Origin: Roseovarius nubinhibens ISM | Lineage (GTDB): Bacteria > Pseudomonadota > Alphaproteobacteria > Rhodobacterales > Rhodobacteraceae | NCBI RefSeq assembly: GCF_000152625.1 | Contig: NZ_CH724156.1 | Coordinates: forward strand, 690,966 to 754,965 | Reading direction: 5' to 3' | Length of the DNA stretch: 64,000 bases | Shown here: in pieces, positions 1-9,634 of the stretch | Numbering within the stretch: position 1 is the stretch's first letter | Layout of the letters: every line of letters begins with the position of its first letter | Position numbers and translations under genes: made by a program | The notes under the pieces: model-generated | Told to the model about the DNA's origin: nothing | What the model saw: the letters and a program-made list of their open reading frames with translations, nothing else | The model's database searches: none

Positions 1-1
1 G

Positions 2-760
2 GCGCTGGGCCGGATCAGCGTCACCGACATGCGGTCGTGGATGGCGCAGATGCGCAGTGGCGGCGAGGTCGGACCCCGGTCGCTGGCGCGGAAGCTGTCG
101 GCGGTGAAATCCTTCATCCGCTGGCTGGCCGAGCGCGAGGGGTTTGACCCCACCGCCGTGCTGTCGATGCGGTCGCCGAAATTCACCCGCAAACTGCCCC
201 GGCCGCTCAGCGCGGAGCATGCGCGCGATGTGATCGAGACGGCGGGTCAGCAATCGAGCGCGCCGTGGATCGGGTCGCGGGACATGGCGGTGATCACGCT
301 GCTTTACGGCTGTGGCTTGCGGATTTCCGAGGCGCTGTCGCTCACTGGCGAAAGCCTGCCCTTGGGCGAAATGCTGCGCATTCGCGGCAAGGGCGGCAAG
401 GAGCGGCTGGTGCCGGTCATCGGGGCGGCGCGGGCGGCGGTGGCGGAATATGCCAAGCTCTGCCCCTACCCTCTCGACGAGGGCGCGCCGCTCTTTCGCG
501 GGGCGCGCGGCGGGCCGCTCAGCCCGCGGATCGTGCAGAAAGTGGTGCAGCAGGTGCGGATGCAGCTTGGCCTGCCCGCCAGCGCCACGCCCCATGCCAT
601 GCGCCACAGCTTTGCCACCCATCTGCTCAACGCCGGGGGCGATCTGCGCACCATTCAGGAATTGCTCGGCCATGCGTCGCTCTCGACCACGCAGGCCTAT
701 ACGGCGGTGGACACCGCGCGGCTTCTCGAGATCTACCGCGCCGCCCATCCCAAAGCCTGA
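2..760 (+). CDS. xerC: Tyrosine recombinase XerC (5' partial)
   Basis: Site-specific tyrosine recombinase, probably the chromosome-dimer-resolving XerC. The reading frame is open to the window edge upstream of the ATG at 29, so the N-terminus lies outside. The SAM-like N-terminal core-binding part (SARKLSAVKSFIRW-like) is followed by the catalytic domain. All catalytic residues are visible: Arg in GCGLRISEAL, Lys in GKGGKERLVP, HxxR in HAMRHSFATHLL, His in LGHASL, and Tyr in STTQAYTAV. It is followed 35 bp later by pcs on the same strand. It could be an integrase of another type, but there are no phage or island genes next to it and the match to XerC is close over the whole visible length. 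Confidence 0.9.
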   Translation, partial: ALGRISVTDMRSWMAQMRSGGEVGPRSLARKLSAVKSFIRWLAEREGFDPTAVLSMRSPKFTRKLPRPLSAEHARDVIETAGQQSSAPWIGSRDMAVITLLYGCGLRISEALSLTGESLPLGEMLRIRGKGGKERLVPVIGAARAAVAEYAKLCPYPLDEGAPLFRGARGGPLSPRIVQKVVQQVRMQLGLPASATPHAMRHSFATHLLNAGGDLRTIQELLGHASLSTTQAYTAVDTARLLEIYRAAHPKA

Positions 761-795
761 TTGAACCGCCCGGCGTTTTGCGGCAAGAAAGCCCA

Positions 796-1491
796 ATGAC
801 AGATCGTATGAAGGCGCTGAGCGTCCATTTTTTCACGGCCACCGGTGCGGTGTTTGCCATTCTCGCCATGCTGGCCGCTGTGGACGGGAAGTGGAGCCTG
901 ATGTTTCTCTGGCTCGTGGTGGCCTTTGCGGTGGATGGGATCGACGGGCCGCTGGCACGCCGCTATGACGTGGCGCGCAACGCGGCCGAGTTCGACGGTG
1001 TGCTGCTCGATCTGATCATCGACTATCTCACCTATGTGTTCATCCCGGCCTTTGCGCTGTTTAAATCGGGGCTCTTGCCCGGCTGGACCGGCTGGTTCGC
1101 GATCATCGTGATCACCTATGCCTCGGCCATGTATTTCGCCGATACGCGGATGAAAACTAAGGACAATTCATTCTCGGGCTTTCCCGGCTGCTGGAACATG
1201 CTGGTGCTGGTGATCTTTGCGGTCGAGCCGAATTTCTACATCAGCCTGTTTCTCGTGGCGACGCTGGCGCTGGCGATGTTCCTGCCGCTCAAATTCATCC
1301 ACCCGGTGCGCACCGAGCGCTGGCGCAAGCTGTCGCTGCCGATGGCGCTGGCCTGGACCTTTTTCGCGGGCTGGGCGGCCTGGGTCGATTTCCACCCCGA
1401 AAGCTGGGCGCATTGGGGGCTTGTCGTGACCTCGATCTATCTGGTGTTCGTCGGCATCGTGCAGCAGATCGTGCCGGAGCGGCGCGGGTAA
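796..1491 (+). CDS. pcs: Phosphatidylcholine synthase (Pcs)
   Basis: Integral membrane CDP-alcohol phosphatidyltransferase that condenses CDP-diacylglycerol with choline to give phosphatidylcholine, a pathway typical of alphaproteobacteria. The family signature DGxxAR-x8/9-GxxxDxxxD is present (DGPLAR, then GVLLDLIID). About eight hydrophobic segments cover the 231 residues, the usual size of Pcs. The ATG at 796 was chosen because the homology begins there; the same frame is open back to 265, but that extension overlaps xerC out of frame and reads as low-complexity shadow. The substrate choline links it thematically to the quaternary amine genes at 27-40 kb. Confidence 0.9.
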   Translation: MTDRMKALSVHFFTATGAVFAILAMLAAVDGKWSLMFLWLVVAFAVDGIDGPLARRYDVARNAAEFDGVLLDLIIDYLTYVFIPAFALFKSGLLPGWTGWFAIIVITYASAMYFADTRMKTKDNSFSGFPGCWNMLVLVIFAVEPNFYISLFLVATLALAMFLPLKFIHPVRTERWRKLSLPMALAWTFFAGWAAWVDFHPESWAHWGLVVTSIYLVFVGIVQQIVPERRG

Positions 1492-1668
1492 GACGGCATC
1501 AGCTTGTAGAGGTTTTATTGCGCTGAAGTAGACAAACAATGAAGTGGTTCTACTCAACGATAAATTTCAGCAAGCGTTTCGGGTACTGCCACGTCCCCAG
1601 CCTCATCAAAGTATGACTAGCAACGTCAAAGAACCAATTTGTTGTTGGGCTTTAGATAGCGACTGCCA

Positions 1669-2361
1669 TCAACCCCAAGAGCTTTGCATATCCATAGCGG
1701 CTGACATTGAAACATTTCCATTTTGTTCGACGACTACTGTCAGACAGCTAGACCCGTCGTTTATTCCAAATATATAACGACATCTGGCTTGCCTAGCTGC
1801 CTCTTCGTTGCTGCGTACTCCGTGGGAAAAAGCTTCAGAGCCGAAGTCCGCATTCCCTGACCAATCCATATCTATGCGGTCAGTTTTTAGAAGATCTTCG
1901 TAGCCAGGGTAGCTCGTGAAAAAATGACGAATAGCCATGTGAACTGACATGCTGTTCGGATCAATCCCGCAAACGGCTACAGAATGGTGCATCGCAATTA
2001 CCTGCGCGCTATCACGGTCGATCCGAAACTCTCCATGAAACTCGATCACTTTCTGTGCAATACTATCAAATATTTCTTTCCATACAGGCCAGTTTTCTTC
2101 GATAGTTGAGGGTGCGGACAAAATTGCAAGCGCAACGGCAGCCCCGTTTAGGCTCTTCCAAACCCCAGCAGGCCAATCGGCGCCAAGCCCAGCGTTTCCG
2201 TCCAATACAACCACCCCTTCAGGTGGATTTGTAACTAACTCGAGAAATGCTTCATTGGAGTGATCACCAGGCCCATAAACATTTGTCGTCGTCAATAACT
2301 GCATTGATAGAACTTTCTTTAGACTAAGTTGACTCCGCCATATCAAATACCACAGCGCCAT
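1669..2361 (-). CDS. Hypothetical protein, A+T-rich orphan
   Basis: I do not recognise this 230-residue protein. It has no signal peptide, membrane segment or familiar catalytic motif. It reads as a soluble globular protein, with ordinary mixed hydrophobic and acidic segments (for example VVVLDGNAGLGADWPAGVW near residue 50, and HHSVAVCGIDPNSM in the middle). An internal ATG at 2304 (MQLLTTTNVYGPGD) could be the real start. The stretch from about 1,500 to 2,460 is clearly more A+T-rich than pcs and ogt on either side, and the gene is alone on its strand between them, which suggests a horizontally acquired cargo gene. Coding status is inferred from its length in an A+T-rich region with no competing frame. 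Confidence 0.6.
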   Translation of the reverse strand: MALWYLIWRSQLSLKKVLSMQLLTTTNVYGPGDHSNEAFLELVTNPPEGVVVLDGNAGLGADWPAGVWKSLNGAAVALAILSAPSTIEENWPVWKEIFDSIAQKVIEFHGEFRIDRDSAQVIAMHHSVAVCGIDPNSMSVHMAIRHFFTSYPGYEDLLKTDRIDMDWSGNADFGSEAFSHGVRSNEEAARQARCRYIFGINDGSSCLTVVVEQNGNVSMSAAMDMQSSWG

Positions 2362-2462
2362 CTCACCAAATATAGATCAAACACTCAATCGAAAGAAAAG
2401 TGGGCGTCGTTTAACCCGCTTCACCAGACAGATTCAGCTCAAATTTCCCCCGTCTTAAGGCT

Positions 2463-2915
2463 TTAAATCAACAGCCCCGCCGCCCCTTCGTGACGCAGGA
2501 GCCAGACCTTGGTCTCCACCCCGCCCTTGGCCGAAAACCCGCCCAGAGACTTGGCGCCGAGCACCCGGTGACAGGGGATGATGATGGCGATGGGATTGCC
2601 GCCACAGCCCGCGCCGATGGCCTGGGCCGGTGCGCCAAGCTCGCGGGCGAGATCGCCATAGGTCAGGGTGTCGCCAAAGGGGATGGCCTGCATCCGGGCG
2701 CAGACGCGCTGTTGAAACTCGGAGGCCTCGACGCGCAGCGGCAGGTCGAACGTCTGTCGCGTGCCGGCGAAATAGGCGTCAAGCTGGGCCTCGGCTTCGC
2801 AGAGCTCGGGCGTGGTGTCGCACGCGCCTTGGCGCCAGTCGAGCGCGGTGATCGCGCCGCCACTGGCGGTGAGGGTGATGGGCCCCAAGGGCGTCTGGAT
2901 CATGCGTTCAGCCAT
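2463..2915 (-). CDS. ogt: Methylated-DNA--protein-cysteine methyltransferase
   Basis: Suicidal DNA repair protein that moves the alkyl group from O6-alkylguanine or O4-alkylthymine to its own cysteine. The active-site motif is present as IIIPCHRVLG, preceded by the helix-turn-helix and arginine-finger region (FQQRVCARMQAIPFGDTLTYGDLA and GNPIAI). About 150 residues is the usual length of the short Ogt class, without an Ada regulatory domain. The ATG at 2915 gives MAERMIQTPLG; the ATG at 2903 is an equally plausible start. The frame continues upstream to 2951 but that part has no homology character. Single gene, minus strand. Confidence 0.9.
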   Translation of the reverse strand: MAERMIQTPLGPITLTASGGAITALDWRQGACDTTPELCEAEAQLDAYFAGTRQTFDLPLRVEASEFQQRVCARMQAIPFGDTLTYGDLARELGAPAQAIGAGCGGNPIAIIIPCHRVLGAKSLGGFSAKGGVETKVWLLRHEGAAGLLI

Positions 2916-2997
2916 GCGGCCACATTGGCCCCGCATGGGCGGAACAGGCAACCCGGAACCTGCGATTTAGAGTAATGTGCGGTGGCTCAGCCCGTGC

Positions 2998-3789
2998 TCA
3001 GGCGGAATGCGCGCCGTCGGCCAGACCTTTGACGAAGTCGAGCACCTCGCCGACCGGCTTGCCCTCGGCCATGGCGCTCACGATGGCGGAGCCCACGACC
3101 GCGCCATCGGCGACGCTCGCCATTTCGCGGCTCACCTCGGGGGTGCGGATGCCAAAGCCGATGATCACCGGAAGATCGGTCGCCGCCTTGATCCGCGCCA
3201 CTTCGGGCGCGACATCGCTGGCCTGCGGCACGGCGGCCCCGGTGATGCCGGTGATCGAGACGTAATAGACAAAGCCCGAGGTGTTTTGCAGCACTTTCGG
3301 CAGGCGTTTGTCATCGGTGGTGGGGGTCGCGAGACGGATGAAGTTCAGCCCGGCCGCCTGGGCGGGAATGCAGAGCTCTTCATCCTCTTCGGGAGGCAGA
3401 TCGACCACGATGAGCCCGTCGATGCCGGCCTCTTTGGCGTCGGCCAGAAAGCGATCGACGCCGCGGTTATAGATCGGGTTGTAATAGCCCATCATCACGA
3501 TCGGGGTGCTGTCGTCGCCTTCGCGGAACTCACGCGCCAATTGCAGCGTGCGGTCGAGCGTCATGCCGCCTTCGAGGGCGCGCTGACCGGCGAGCTGAAT
3601 GGTCGGGCCGTCGGCCATCGGATCGGTGAAGGGCAGGCCCAGTTCGATGATGTCGACACCGGCGCCCGGCAGACCTTTGACCAGCTCGAGCGAGCGGTCG
3701 TAATCGGGATCGCCCGCCATCACATAGGCGACAAAGGCTTTCTTGCCCTCAGCCTTGAGCTGGGCGAATTTGGCGTCGATACGGGTCAT
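2998..3789 (-). CDS. trpA: Tryptophan synthase alpha chain
   Basis: Cleaves indole-3-glycerol phosphate to indole and glyceraldehyde-3-phosphate, passing indole to TrpB. A (beta/alpha)8 barrel of 263 residues with the signature [21 protein letters not shown], in which Glu and Asp are the catalytic pair, and the phosphate-binding loops near GFGIRTPE and GAVVGSAIV. The ATG at 3789 was preferred to the one at 3798 because an AAGGA ribosome-binding site lies 8 bp upstream of 3789 but overlaps the codon at 3798. trpB is not adjacent downstream; ogt follows instead. The partner is presumably just outside or elsewhere. Confidence 0.96.
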   Translation of the reverse strand: MTRIDAKFAQLKAEGKKAFVAYVMAGDPDYDRSLELVKGLPGAGVDIIELGLPFTDPMADGPTIQLAGQRALEGGMTLDRTLQLAREFREGDDSTPIVMMGYYNPIYNRGVDRFLADAKEAGIDGLIVVDLPPEEDEELCIPAQAAGLNFIRLATPTTDDKRLPKVLQNTSGFVYYVSITGITGAAVPQASDVAPEVARIKAATDLPVIIGFGIRTPEVSREMASVADGAVVGSAIVSAMAEGKPVGEVLDFVKGLADGAHSA

Positions 3790-4010
3790 GGCGGTCATCC
3801 TTCAAAACGTCGCCCTCCTTTGGCGCATAACGTGGGTGAATTCAATGGTCCCTGCGGCGCAGGCGGTGCAATTTGCGCCATATGGGCGGGGTCTGTGGCC
3901 TTGCTGCGCAAGTTCCGGTCCCTATCTGGGCCAATGACTGGACCAGTAACGGGGCTTGTATCTGTGGCCTTGCGGCCCTAGAAGCGGCCCGTCGCTAGGA
4001 AAGGTGCATC

Positions 4011-5108
4011 ATGGGCTTTAAGATGGGGATTGTCGGGCTGCCGAACGTGGGCAAATCGACGCTGTTTAACGCGCTGACGAAAACCGCCGCCGCGCAGGCT
4101 GCGAATTTTCCCTTTTGCACGATCGAACCCAATGTCGGTGAGGTCGCCGTGCCCGATGCGCGGCTCGACCGTCTGGCCGAGATCGCCGGCAGCCGTCAGA
4201 TCATCCCGACGCGGATGACCTTTGTCGATATCGCCGGTCTCGTCAAAGGCGCGGCGCAGGGCGAAGGGCTCGGCAATCAGTTCCTGGCCAATATCCGCGA
4301 AACGGATGCGATTGCCCATGTGCTGCGCTGTTTCGAGGATGGCGATGTGACCCATGTCGAAGGCCGCGTTGATCCGGTGGCCGATGCCGAGACCATCGAG
4401 ACCGAGCTCATGCTCGCCGATCTCGAGAGCATCGAGAAGCGGCTTCAGAACATCATCCGCAAGGTGCGCGGTGGCGACAAGGAAGCGGTGCAGCAGCAGC
4501 GCCTGCTCGAGGCCGCCAAGGCGGCGCTCGAAGAGGGGCGTCCGGCCCGCACCGTGGCGGTGGATGACGACGATATGCGCGCCTGGAAGATGCTGCAGCT
4601 CTTGACCACCAAGCCGGTGCTCTATGTCTGCAACGTCTCTGAGGAAGAGGCCGCCACCGGCAATGCCCATTCCGCCAAAGTGGCCGAGATGGCCGCCGCG
4701 CAGGGCAATTCCCATGTGGTGATCTCGGCCCGGATCGAAGAGGAAATCAGCCAGCTCGACGACGAGGAAGCGGCCATGTTCCTTGACGAAATGGGGCTCA
4801 CCGAGGCCGGGCTCGACCGGCTGATCCGGGCGGGCTATGAGCTGTTGCATCTCGAGACCTATTTCACCGTGGGCCCCAAGGAGGCGCGCGCCTGGACCAT
4901 CAAGACGGGCACCTCGGCGCCCAAGGCGGCGGGTGTGATCCATGGCGATTTCGAGAAAGGGTTCATCCGGGCCGAGACCATCGCGTATGATGATTTCGTG
5001 AGCCTCGGTGGCGAGCAGCCGGCCAAGGACGCGGGCAAGATGCGGGCCGAGGGCAAGGGCTATATCGTCAAGGATGGCGATGTGCTGCACTTCCTGTTCA
5101 ACACCTGA
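4011..5108 (+). CDS. ychF: Redox-regulated ATPase YchF (Obg family)
   Basis: Ribosome-associated P-loop NTPase of the Obg/YchF family that prefers ATP. The G1 loop is [12 protein letters not shown] at residues 9-20, the G3 region is [10 protein letters not shown], the altered G4 motif is NVSEE, and the C-terminal TGS domain includes [13 protein letters not shown] and ends with VLHFLFNT. The length of 365 residues is typical. It is divergent from trpA, and the 221 bp between the starts should contain both promoters. An intrinsic terminator follows about 40 bp after the stop codon. Confidence 0.96.
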   Translation: MGFKMGIVGLPNVGKSTLFNALTKTAAAQAANFPFCTIEPNVGEVAVPDARLDRLAEIAGSRQIIPTRMTFVDIAGLVKGAAQGEGLGNQFLANIRETDAIAHVLRCFEDGDVTHVEGRVDPVADAETIETELMLADLESIEKRLQNIIRKVRGGDKEAVQQQRLLEAAKAALEEGRPARTVAVDDDDMRAWKMLQLLTTKPVLYVCNVSEEEAATGNAHSAKVAEMAAAQGNSHVVISARIEEEISQLDDEEAAMFLDEMGLTEAGLDRLIRAGYELLHLETYFTVGPKEARAWTIKTGTSAPKAAGVIHGDFEKGFIRAETIAYDDFVSLGGEQPAKDAGKMRAEGKGYIVKDGDVLHFLFNT

Positions 5109-5148
5109 TCATCCCCGTCGCAGCGCCCCGTCGCAGCGAGAGGATAAC

Positions 5149-5176
5149 AAGGCCGGGCCGAGCGTCCGGCCTTTGT
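5149..5176 (+). terminator. Intrinsic terminator after ychF
   Basis: Perfect 8-bp stem AAGGCCGG / CCGGCCTT (5149-5156 with 5166-5173), 9-nt loop, followed by TGTCTGT. The T-run is weak, but the position 40 bp past the ychF stop fits. Confidence 0.7.
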
Positions 5177-5388
5177 CTGTGAGACGTCGGTAGTGCGACG
5201 GTAAAGCGACGGTGCGCATCAGGCGGCGCGCGCCAAGTCTTAACGCAGCGCCTGTCAGCCGTCCGGCCCGCTGCCCAGCCTCCCGCCCAGCCTCCTGCCC
5301 TGCCCCCGTCTGGCACATCGGCAAGAGATCGAAAAATCGTCCAGATTGCCCCTTGCCCCCCCGCGCCATGGTCGATAAACACGCCAGC

Positions 5389-5478
5389 GGAGCTGTGGCC
5401 GAGTGGTCGAAGGCGCTCCCCTGCTAAGGGAGTAGGCCCGGAAGGGTCTCGTGGGTTCGAATCCCATCGGCTCCGCCA
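5389..5478 (+). tRNA. tRNA-Ser (anticodon GCT)
   Basis: Serine tRNA reading AGC and AGU. The acceptor stem GGAGCTG (5389-5395) pairs with CGGCTCC (5468-5474), followed by discriminator G and an encoded CCA (5476-5478). The anticodon arm is CTCCC-CTGCTAA-GGGAG, giving anticodon GCT. A class II long variable arm (TAGGCCCGGAAGGGTCTC region) and a T-loop GGTTCGAATCC follow. No duplicated 3' end was seen nearby, so there is no sign of an integrated element here. Confidence 0.97.
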
Positions 5479-5542
5479 TTTCCCCCCGAAATGCGATCCG
5501 ACACCACCGCCCTGATGGGGGCGGCTGTGGACCTGCATGAGA

Positions 5543-5560
5543 CCTGCTGACGTCAGCAGG
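5543..5560. repeat. Perfect 18-bp palindrome beyond the OYE gene
   Basis: CCTGCTGACGTCAGCAGG is a perfect 18-bp palindrome, 8 bp beyond the minus-strand stop of the flavin oxidoreductase. There is no T-run after it on either strand, so it is either a poor terminator or a protein-binding site. Confidence 0.5.
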
Positions 5561-5568
5561 GATGCGGG

Positions 5569-6783
5569 TCAGGCCTCACGCCGCGTGGGCGCCACAGGAC
5601 CGAAATGCCGCGTCCAGATCTCAGTCCGTAACCCATCTCGGGCGTCGTACTCCGCGAGCGCCTGATCCAGGTCGCAGAAATCACCGGTCTCTGCGTCGGC
5701 ACCGATTTCAGTCAACCGCATCGTGTACCACGCTGTGATCCCACCTTCAGGTGCATGAGAAAATCTTGGAAAGGCGGGCTCTGGCATCTGATGTGCCAGC
5801 CACAGATTGGGCAGGCTAGGTTCGAGCACCAGCGCCCGAGCCAGACCGACAACATCGGCGGCCCCGCTCAGCACGGCCTCTTGCGCCTGTGCGCGCGTTT
5901 TGATGCCGCCCGTCAGCATCAGGGGCTTGGACGTCACGGTGCGGGCACGTTTGGCAAAGGCGATGAAATATGGGCCGCCTCCGGCACTGTCTGAGGCAGA
6001 TTTGGCGCCGGGGAAATAGGTCCCGCCGCTGATGTCGATTGCATCCACCGAGGATGTGTCCAATGCGGCGACGACCGCAAGCGCATCCTCTTCGCCGAGC
6101 CCGCCCTCAAGCTGGTCGGAGGAATTGAGTTTCACGGCGATTGGAAACTGGGGACCGACGGCCGCACGGGTTGCCTCGAGCACGTCGAGCAAGAGCCGCA
6201 TGCGGTTGGCAATTGATCCACCGTAGTCATCAACGCGCTTGTTGAACAATGGCGACAGAAACTGGCTCAGCAAGAAGCCGTGTGCGGCATGAATTTGCAC
6301 GCCACTGAACCCGGCCTCCTGTGCCAGCCTGGCTGTCTGCGCGAGGTCCAAGGGCACTTGGCGGATCTCTTCGCGTGACATGCCCGCGCAGCGAAGGCCG
6401 GGCAGATCGAGGGCGCTTGGCCCTCTGGGCGTGCTGATCGGCGCATAGGCGAGCGCCCCGGCGTGACCGAGTTGCAGCCAAAGCTGCGTGCCGTTCTCTT
6501 TGCCATGCGCCGCAAGCTCACGGAACCTGGCCAAATCAGAGGCCGGGTTGAGCACCAGATTTCCGGGTTTTTCGGCAAAGTTTGAGGTGGGCTGCACTTC
6601 GCCGATGATCGACACGGCCACGCCACCTTGTGCCCAACGCTGATAGAGCCGGGCTTGGGCCGCCGTCGGATGACCGGTGCCATCGCCGAGCGAGTCGGAC
6701 ATCGCAGATTTCGCGATCCGGTTTTTGAGGAGTGTGCCACAGGGCAGTTCAAGCGGCTCGAACAATGTACCTTCGTGCTGCAT
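5569..6783 (-). CDS. NADH:flavin oxidoreductase (old yellow enzyme family)
   Basis: FMN-dependent TIM-barrel ene-reductase family protein of 404 residues. Family marks are the N-terminal LFEPLELPCGTLLKNRIAKSAM, the substrate-binding pair in QIHAAHGFLLSQFLSP, NKRVDDYGGSIANRMRLLLDV, and the phosphate-binding end MLTGGIKTRAQAQEAVLSGAADVVGLARAL. It lacks the long C-terminal Rossmann and FeS part of the 2,4-dienoyl-CoA reductase or trimethylamine dehydrogenase type, so it is a stand-alone OYE. The last 60 residues, after the barrel, are a lineage-specific tail. It is a single gene with no visible partner, and the substrate cannot be told from sequence. Confidence 0.88.
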   Translation of the reverse strand: MQHEGTLFEPLELPCGTLLKNRIAKSAMSDSLGDGTGHPTAAQARLYQRWAQGGVAVSIIGEVQPTSNFAEKPGNLVLNPASDLARFRELAAHGKENGTQLWLQLGHAGALAYAPISTPRGPSALDLPGLRCAGMSREEIRQVPLDLAQTARLAQEAGFSGVQIHAAHGFLLSQFLSPLFNKRVDDYGGSIANRMRLLLDVLEATRAAVGPQFPIAVKLNSSDQLEGGLGEEDALAVVAALDTSSVDAIDISGGTYFPGAKSASDSAGGGPYFIAFAKRARTVTSKPLMLTGGIKTRAQAQEAVLSGAADVVGLARALVLEPSLPNLWLAHQMPEPAFPRFSHAPEGGITAWYTMRLTEIGADAETGDFCDLDQALAEYDARDGLRTEIWTRHFGPVAPTRREA

Positions 6784-6872
6784 CCGAACCGCTCCAGTTA
6801 CGTTTCACTGACCACACGGCATCAAAGCACAAGTCTGCGGCGTTCCTCTAGCAGGAAGGGGCGTAGCGTCGG

Positions 6873-8006
6873 TCAGCGGCCCTGATCGAGGCGCGCTGTG
6901 ACCCGGTCGATCACCTCGTCTTGTTGCGCGTCGCTCATGTCGCTGCCCGAGGGCAGGCAGAGCCCGTGGGCGAAGAGGCCTTCGTCGACGCCGCTGCCGT
7001 GATAGGGCGCGCCGGCGTAGAGGGGCTGAATATGCATCGGTTTCCACAGCGGCCGGGATTCGATCTGATGTTCGAGCAGCATCAGGCGGATGTCCTCGCG
7101 CGTGACGCCGGTGACCTCGGGGTCGATGATCAGGGCGGTGAGCCAGCGCGTTGAGTGCCGCCCGTCGGGTTCCGGCATAAAGGTGAGGCCGGGCCGGGAC
7201 AGGGCCGATTGGTAGCGCGCGAAAATCTCGCGGCGGCGGGCGACGCGGGCGTCGAGCACCTCCATCTGGCCCAGCCCGATGGCGGCGCAGATATTCGACA
7301 GGCGGTAGTTGTAGCCCACGGTGGAATGTTCGTAATGCGGCGCCGGATCGCGCGCCTGCGTGGCGAGAAAACGTGCCTCGTCGGCCCAAGCCTTGTGGCG
7401 GGTCACCAGCATGCCGCCGCCAGAGGTGGTGATGATCTTGTTGCCATTGAAGGACAGGATCGCGGCATCGCCGCCGGTGCCGGCCTTGCGCCCGTCCAGA
7501 TAGGCCGCGCCGAGGCTTTCGGCGCTGTCGAGGATCAGCCGCACGCCATATTGCGCGGCGAGCGCCTCGAGCGGATCGAGATCGACGGATTGGCCATAGA
7601 GATCGGTGGGCACGATGGCCTTGGGCAGGCGGTTCTCCTTGGCTGCCTTGGCGAGTTCCTCGGCCAAGATATCGGTGTCGATGGTCCAGCTTGCGGCGGA
7701 GAGATCGAAGAAACGCGGGTGCGCCCCGAGGTAGTTCACCGGAAAGATGCCGCCGGCGAAAGTCATCGAGGAAATCCAGACTTCGTCGCCCGTGCCGACC
7801 CCCGCCATGCGCAGCGCCAGATGCAACGCGGCAGAGCCTGAGGAGAGGCCGACGCAATGGAGATCTTGACCGAGGTAGCTGCGAACCGAAGCCTCGAACG
7901 CATCCAGCTGTGGCCCGAGCGGGGCGATGAAATTCGAGGCGAAGGCTTCGGCAACGCGAAGCTCTTCCTGACCGGACATATGGGGGCGGGAGAGGTAGAT
8001 GCGCAT
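6873..8006 (-). CDS. PLP sugar aminotransferase, PglE-like (DegT/DnrJ family)
   Basis: PLP-dependent aminotransferase that would put an amino group on C4 of a UDP-4-keto-6-deoxy-HexNAc. The PLP lysine is Lys190 in FNGNKIITTSGGG, and GSAALHLAL and DSAESLGA are the cofactor-phosphate and pyridine-ring contacts. Its 377 residues are the usual length. It is the last gene of a pglC-pglD-pglE type trio with almost no gaps, which supports the 4-amino sugar (bacillosamine-type) assignment. The 4,6-dehydratase (PglF) that should make its substrate is not in the window. Confidence 0.88.
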   Translation of the reverse strand: MRIYLSRPHMSGQEELRVAEAFASNFIAPLGPQLDAFEASVRSYLGQDLHCVGLSSGSAALHLALRMAGVGTGDEVWISSMTFAGGIFPVNYLGAHPRFFDLSAASWTIDTDILAEELAKAAKENRLPKAIVPTDLYGQSVDLDPLEALAAQYGVRLILDSAESLGAAYLDGRKAGTGGDAAILSFNGNKIITTSGGGMLVTRHKAWADEARFLATQARDPAPHYEHSTVGYNYRLSNICAAIGLGQMEVLDARVARRREIFARYQSALSRPGLTFMPEPDGRHSTRWLTALIIDPEVTGVTREDIRLMLLEHQIESRPLWKPMHIQPLYAGAPYHGSGVDEGLFAHGLCLPSGSDMSDAQQDEVIDRVTARLDQGR

Positions 8007-8010
8007 GGGG

Positions 8011-8654
8011 TCAGTCCTTGATCAGGGGTTTGGCCGGATTGCCGATGACGGTGACACCGGGCGGCACATCGCGGGTGACGACGGCCCCCATGCCGACAAT
8101 GGCGCCTTCGCCAATCGTGAGAGGTTTGTCGGGCCTTCCCTGACGAATAATGGCCCCGGTTCCGATATAGGCATTGTCCCCGATATGAACATTTCCATTG
8201 CACATCACCCGGGGGGCAAAGGTAACGAAGTCTCCAATGACGCAATCATGCGCGACATAGGAATAGATGTTCGCGTGGAAATGCCGACCGATTTTGGCGT
8301 TCGAGGTGATGGTGGAAAACCCGCACATTACGAGGCCTTCGCCGATTTGAGAGCCGTCCAACTCAATACTGTTGGCCGCCCTAACATCGATAGTATCCAC
8401 TTCGGCATGGGCACATTTCTCTGCCAGCTTGCGCCGAGTACCGCCATCAGCGATCGCCAAAGTGACCGCGCGATAGTCTGCCGGATGGTTCCGAAATTGC
8501 TCAAATGAGATGCATTTGCAACTGTTTACGGTCTCGCCACTTCCCGCATCATCGATAAACACACATTCCACTTCGAGATCATTTCCGACCTGCTGTCGCA
8601 ACAGCGGCATGACCTCGCGACCAAAGCCGCTGGCACCGTAGACACCGTATAATT

Positions 8655-8658
<4 letters not shown>
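8011..8658 (-). CDS. Sugar N-acetyltransferase, PglD/NeuD-like
   Basis: Left-handed beta-helix acyltransferase of the NeuD/PglD family. The N-terminal half is a small Rossmann-like domain (MKLYGVYGASGFGREVMPLL). The second half is a hexapeptide-repeat helix (IGRHFHANIYSYVAHDCVIGD and IGDNAYIGTGAIIRQG). It would acetylate the 4-amino group made by the neighbouring aminotransferase, using acetyl-CoA. The start ATG overlaps the stop of the upstream sugar transferase (ATGA), and the aminotransferase begins 4 bp after its stop, so the three genes are one transcription unit. O-acetylation of a finished sugar is the alternative role. Confidence 0.85.
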
Positions 8659-9251
<593 letters not shown>

Positions 9252-9370
9252 TTAACAAACTCCTAACATTGCAAACGGTCCATCAATTTGAATGACACCC
9301 TTCTGGTTGATCTTTCGCTGAACATCAATCGTGGGAGCGCCCAACCTCCCCTCAGCGAAAAGGCTTTAGC
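9252..9370. promoter_or_regulatory. Divergent promoter region, pgl trio / GTA spike operon
   Basis: This 119-bp A+T-rich gap lies between two divergent starts (pglC-like GTG at 9251 and spike-base ATG at 9371), so it must hold both promoters. I could not fix -35/-10 boxes or a known operator. Confidence 0.5.
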
Positions 9371-9634
9371 ATGAACCCCTTTACCGATCGAGCCCGTTCC
9401 ATTAACGGCCCCGCAACCGACGCGCTGCCGGTGACACCGGATGACGCCACCGATCTCACCCATGTTGCCATCGCCCTCTATGTCGAAACCGGTGGCACGG
9501 TGGTGATCGACACAGTGGCTGGCGGGACGCGTAGCGTGACAGTCGCCGATTTCTCTATCCTGCCGCTAGGGGTCACCCGGGTTCATGCCACGGGCACGAC
9601 GGCGGCGGGTATTCATGCGCTGGTACTGGCATGA
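9371..9634 (+). CDS. GTA head-spike base protein, GhsA (RCAP_rcc01079) family
   Basis: 87-residue protein resembling the spike base protein of Rhodobacter gene transfer agents. It starts with a short conserved tail and then has one beta-rich domain: AVTPDDATDL-like segment (LPVTPDDATDLTHVAIALYVETGGTV), then SVTVADFSILPLGVTRVHATGTTAAGIHALVLA. In R. capsulatus GhsA and GhsB form head spikes needed for binding to the recipient's capsule; the assignment rests on resemblance and on the following gene. The stop overlaps the next start (ATGA at 9631-9634). It is on the opposite strand from the polysaccharide genes that surround it. Confidence 0.75.
   Translation: MNPFTDRARSINGPATDALPVTPDDATDLTHVAIALYVETGGTVVIDTVAGGTRSVTVADFSILPLGVTRVHATGTTAAGIHALVLA

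Noticed and set aside
265..795. N-terminal extension of the phosphatidylcholine synthase frame
   Set aside because: Overlaps xerC out of frame; the homology begins at the ATG at 796.
5389..5568. tRNA-Ser as an integration site of a genomic island
   Set aside because: I looked for a second copy of the tRNA 3' end in the neighbourhood and saw none; there is no integrase next to it.
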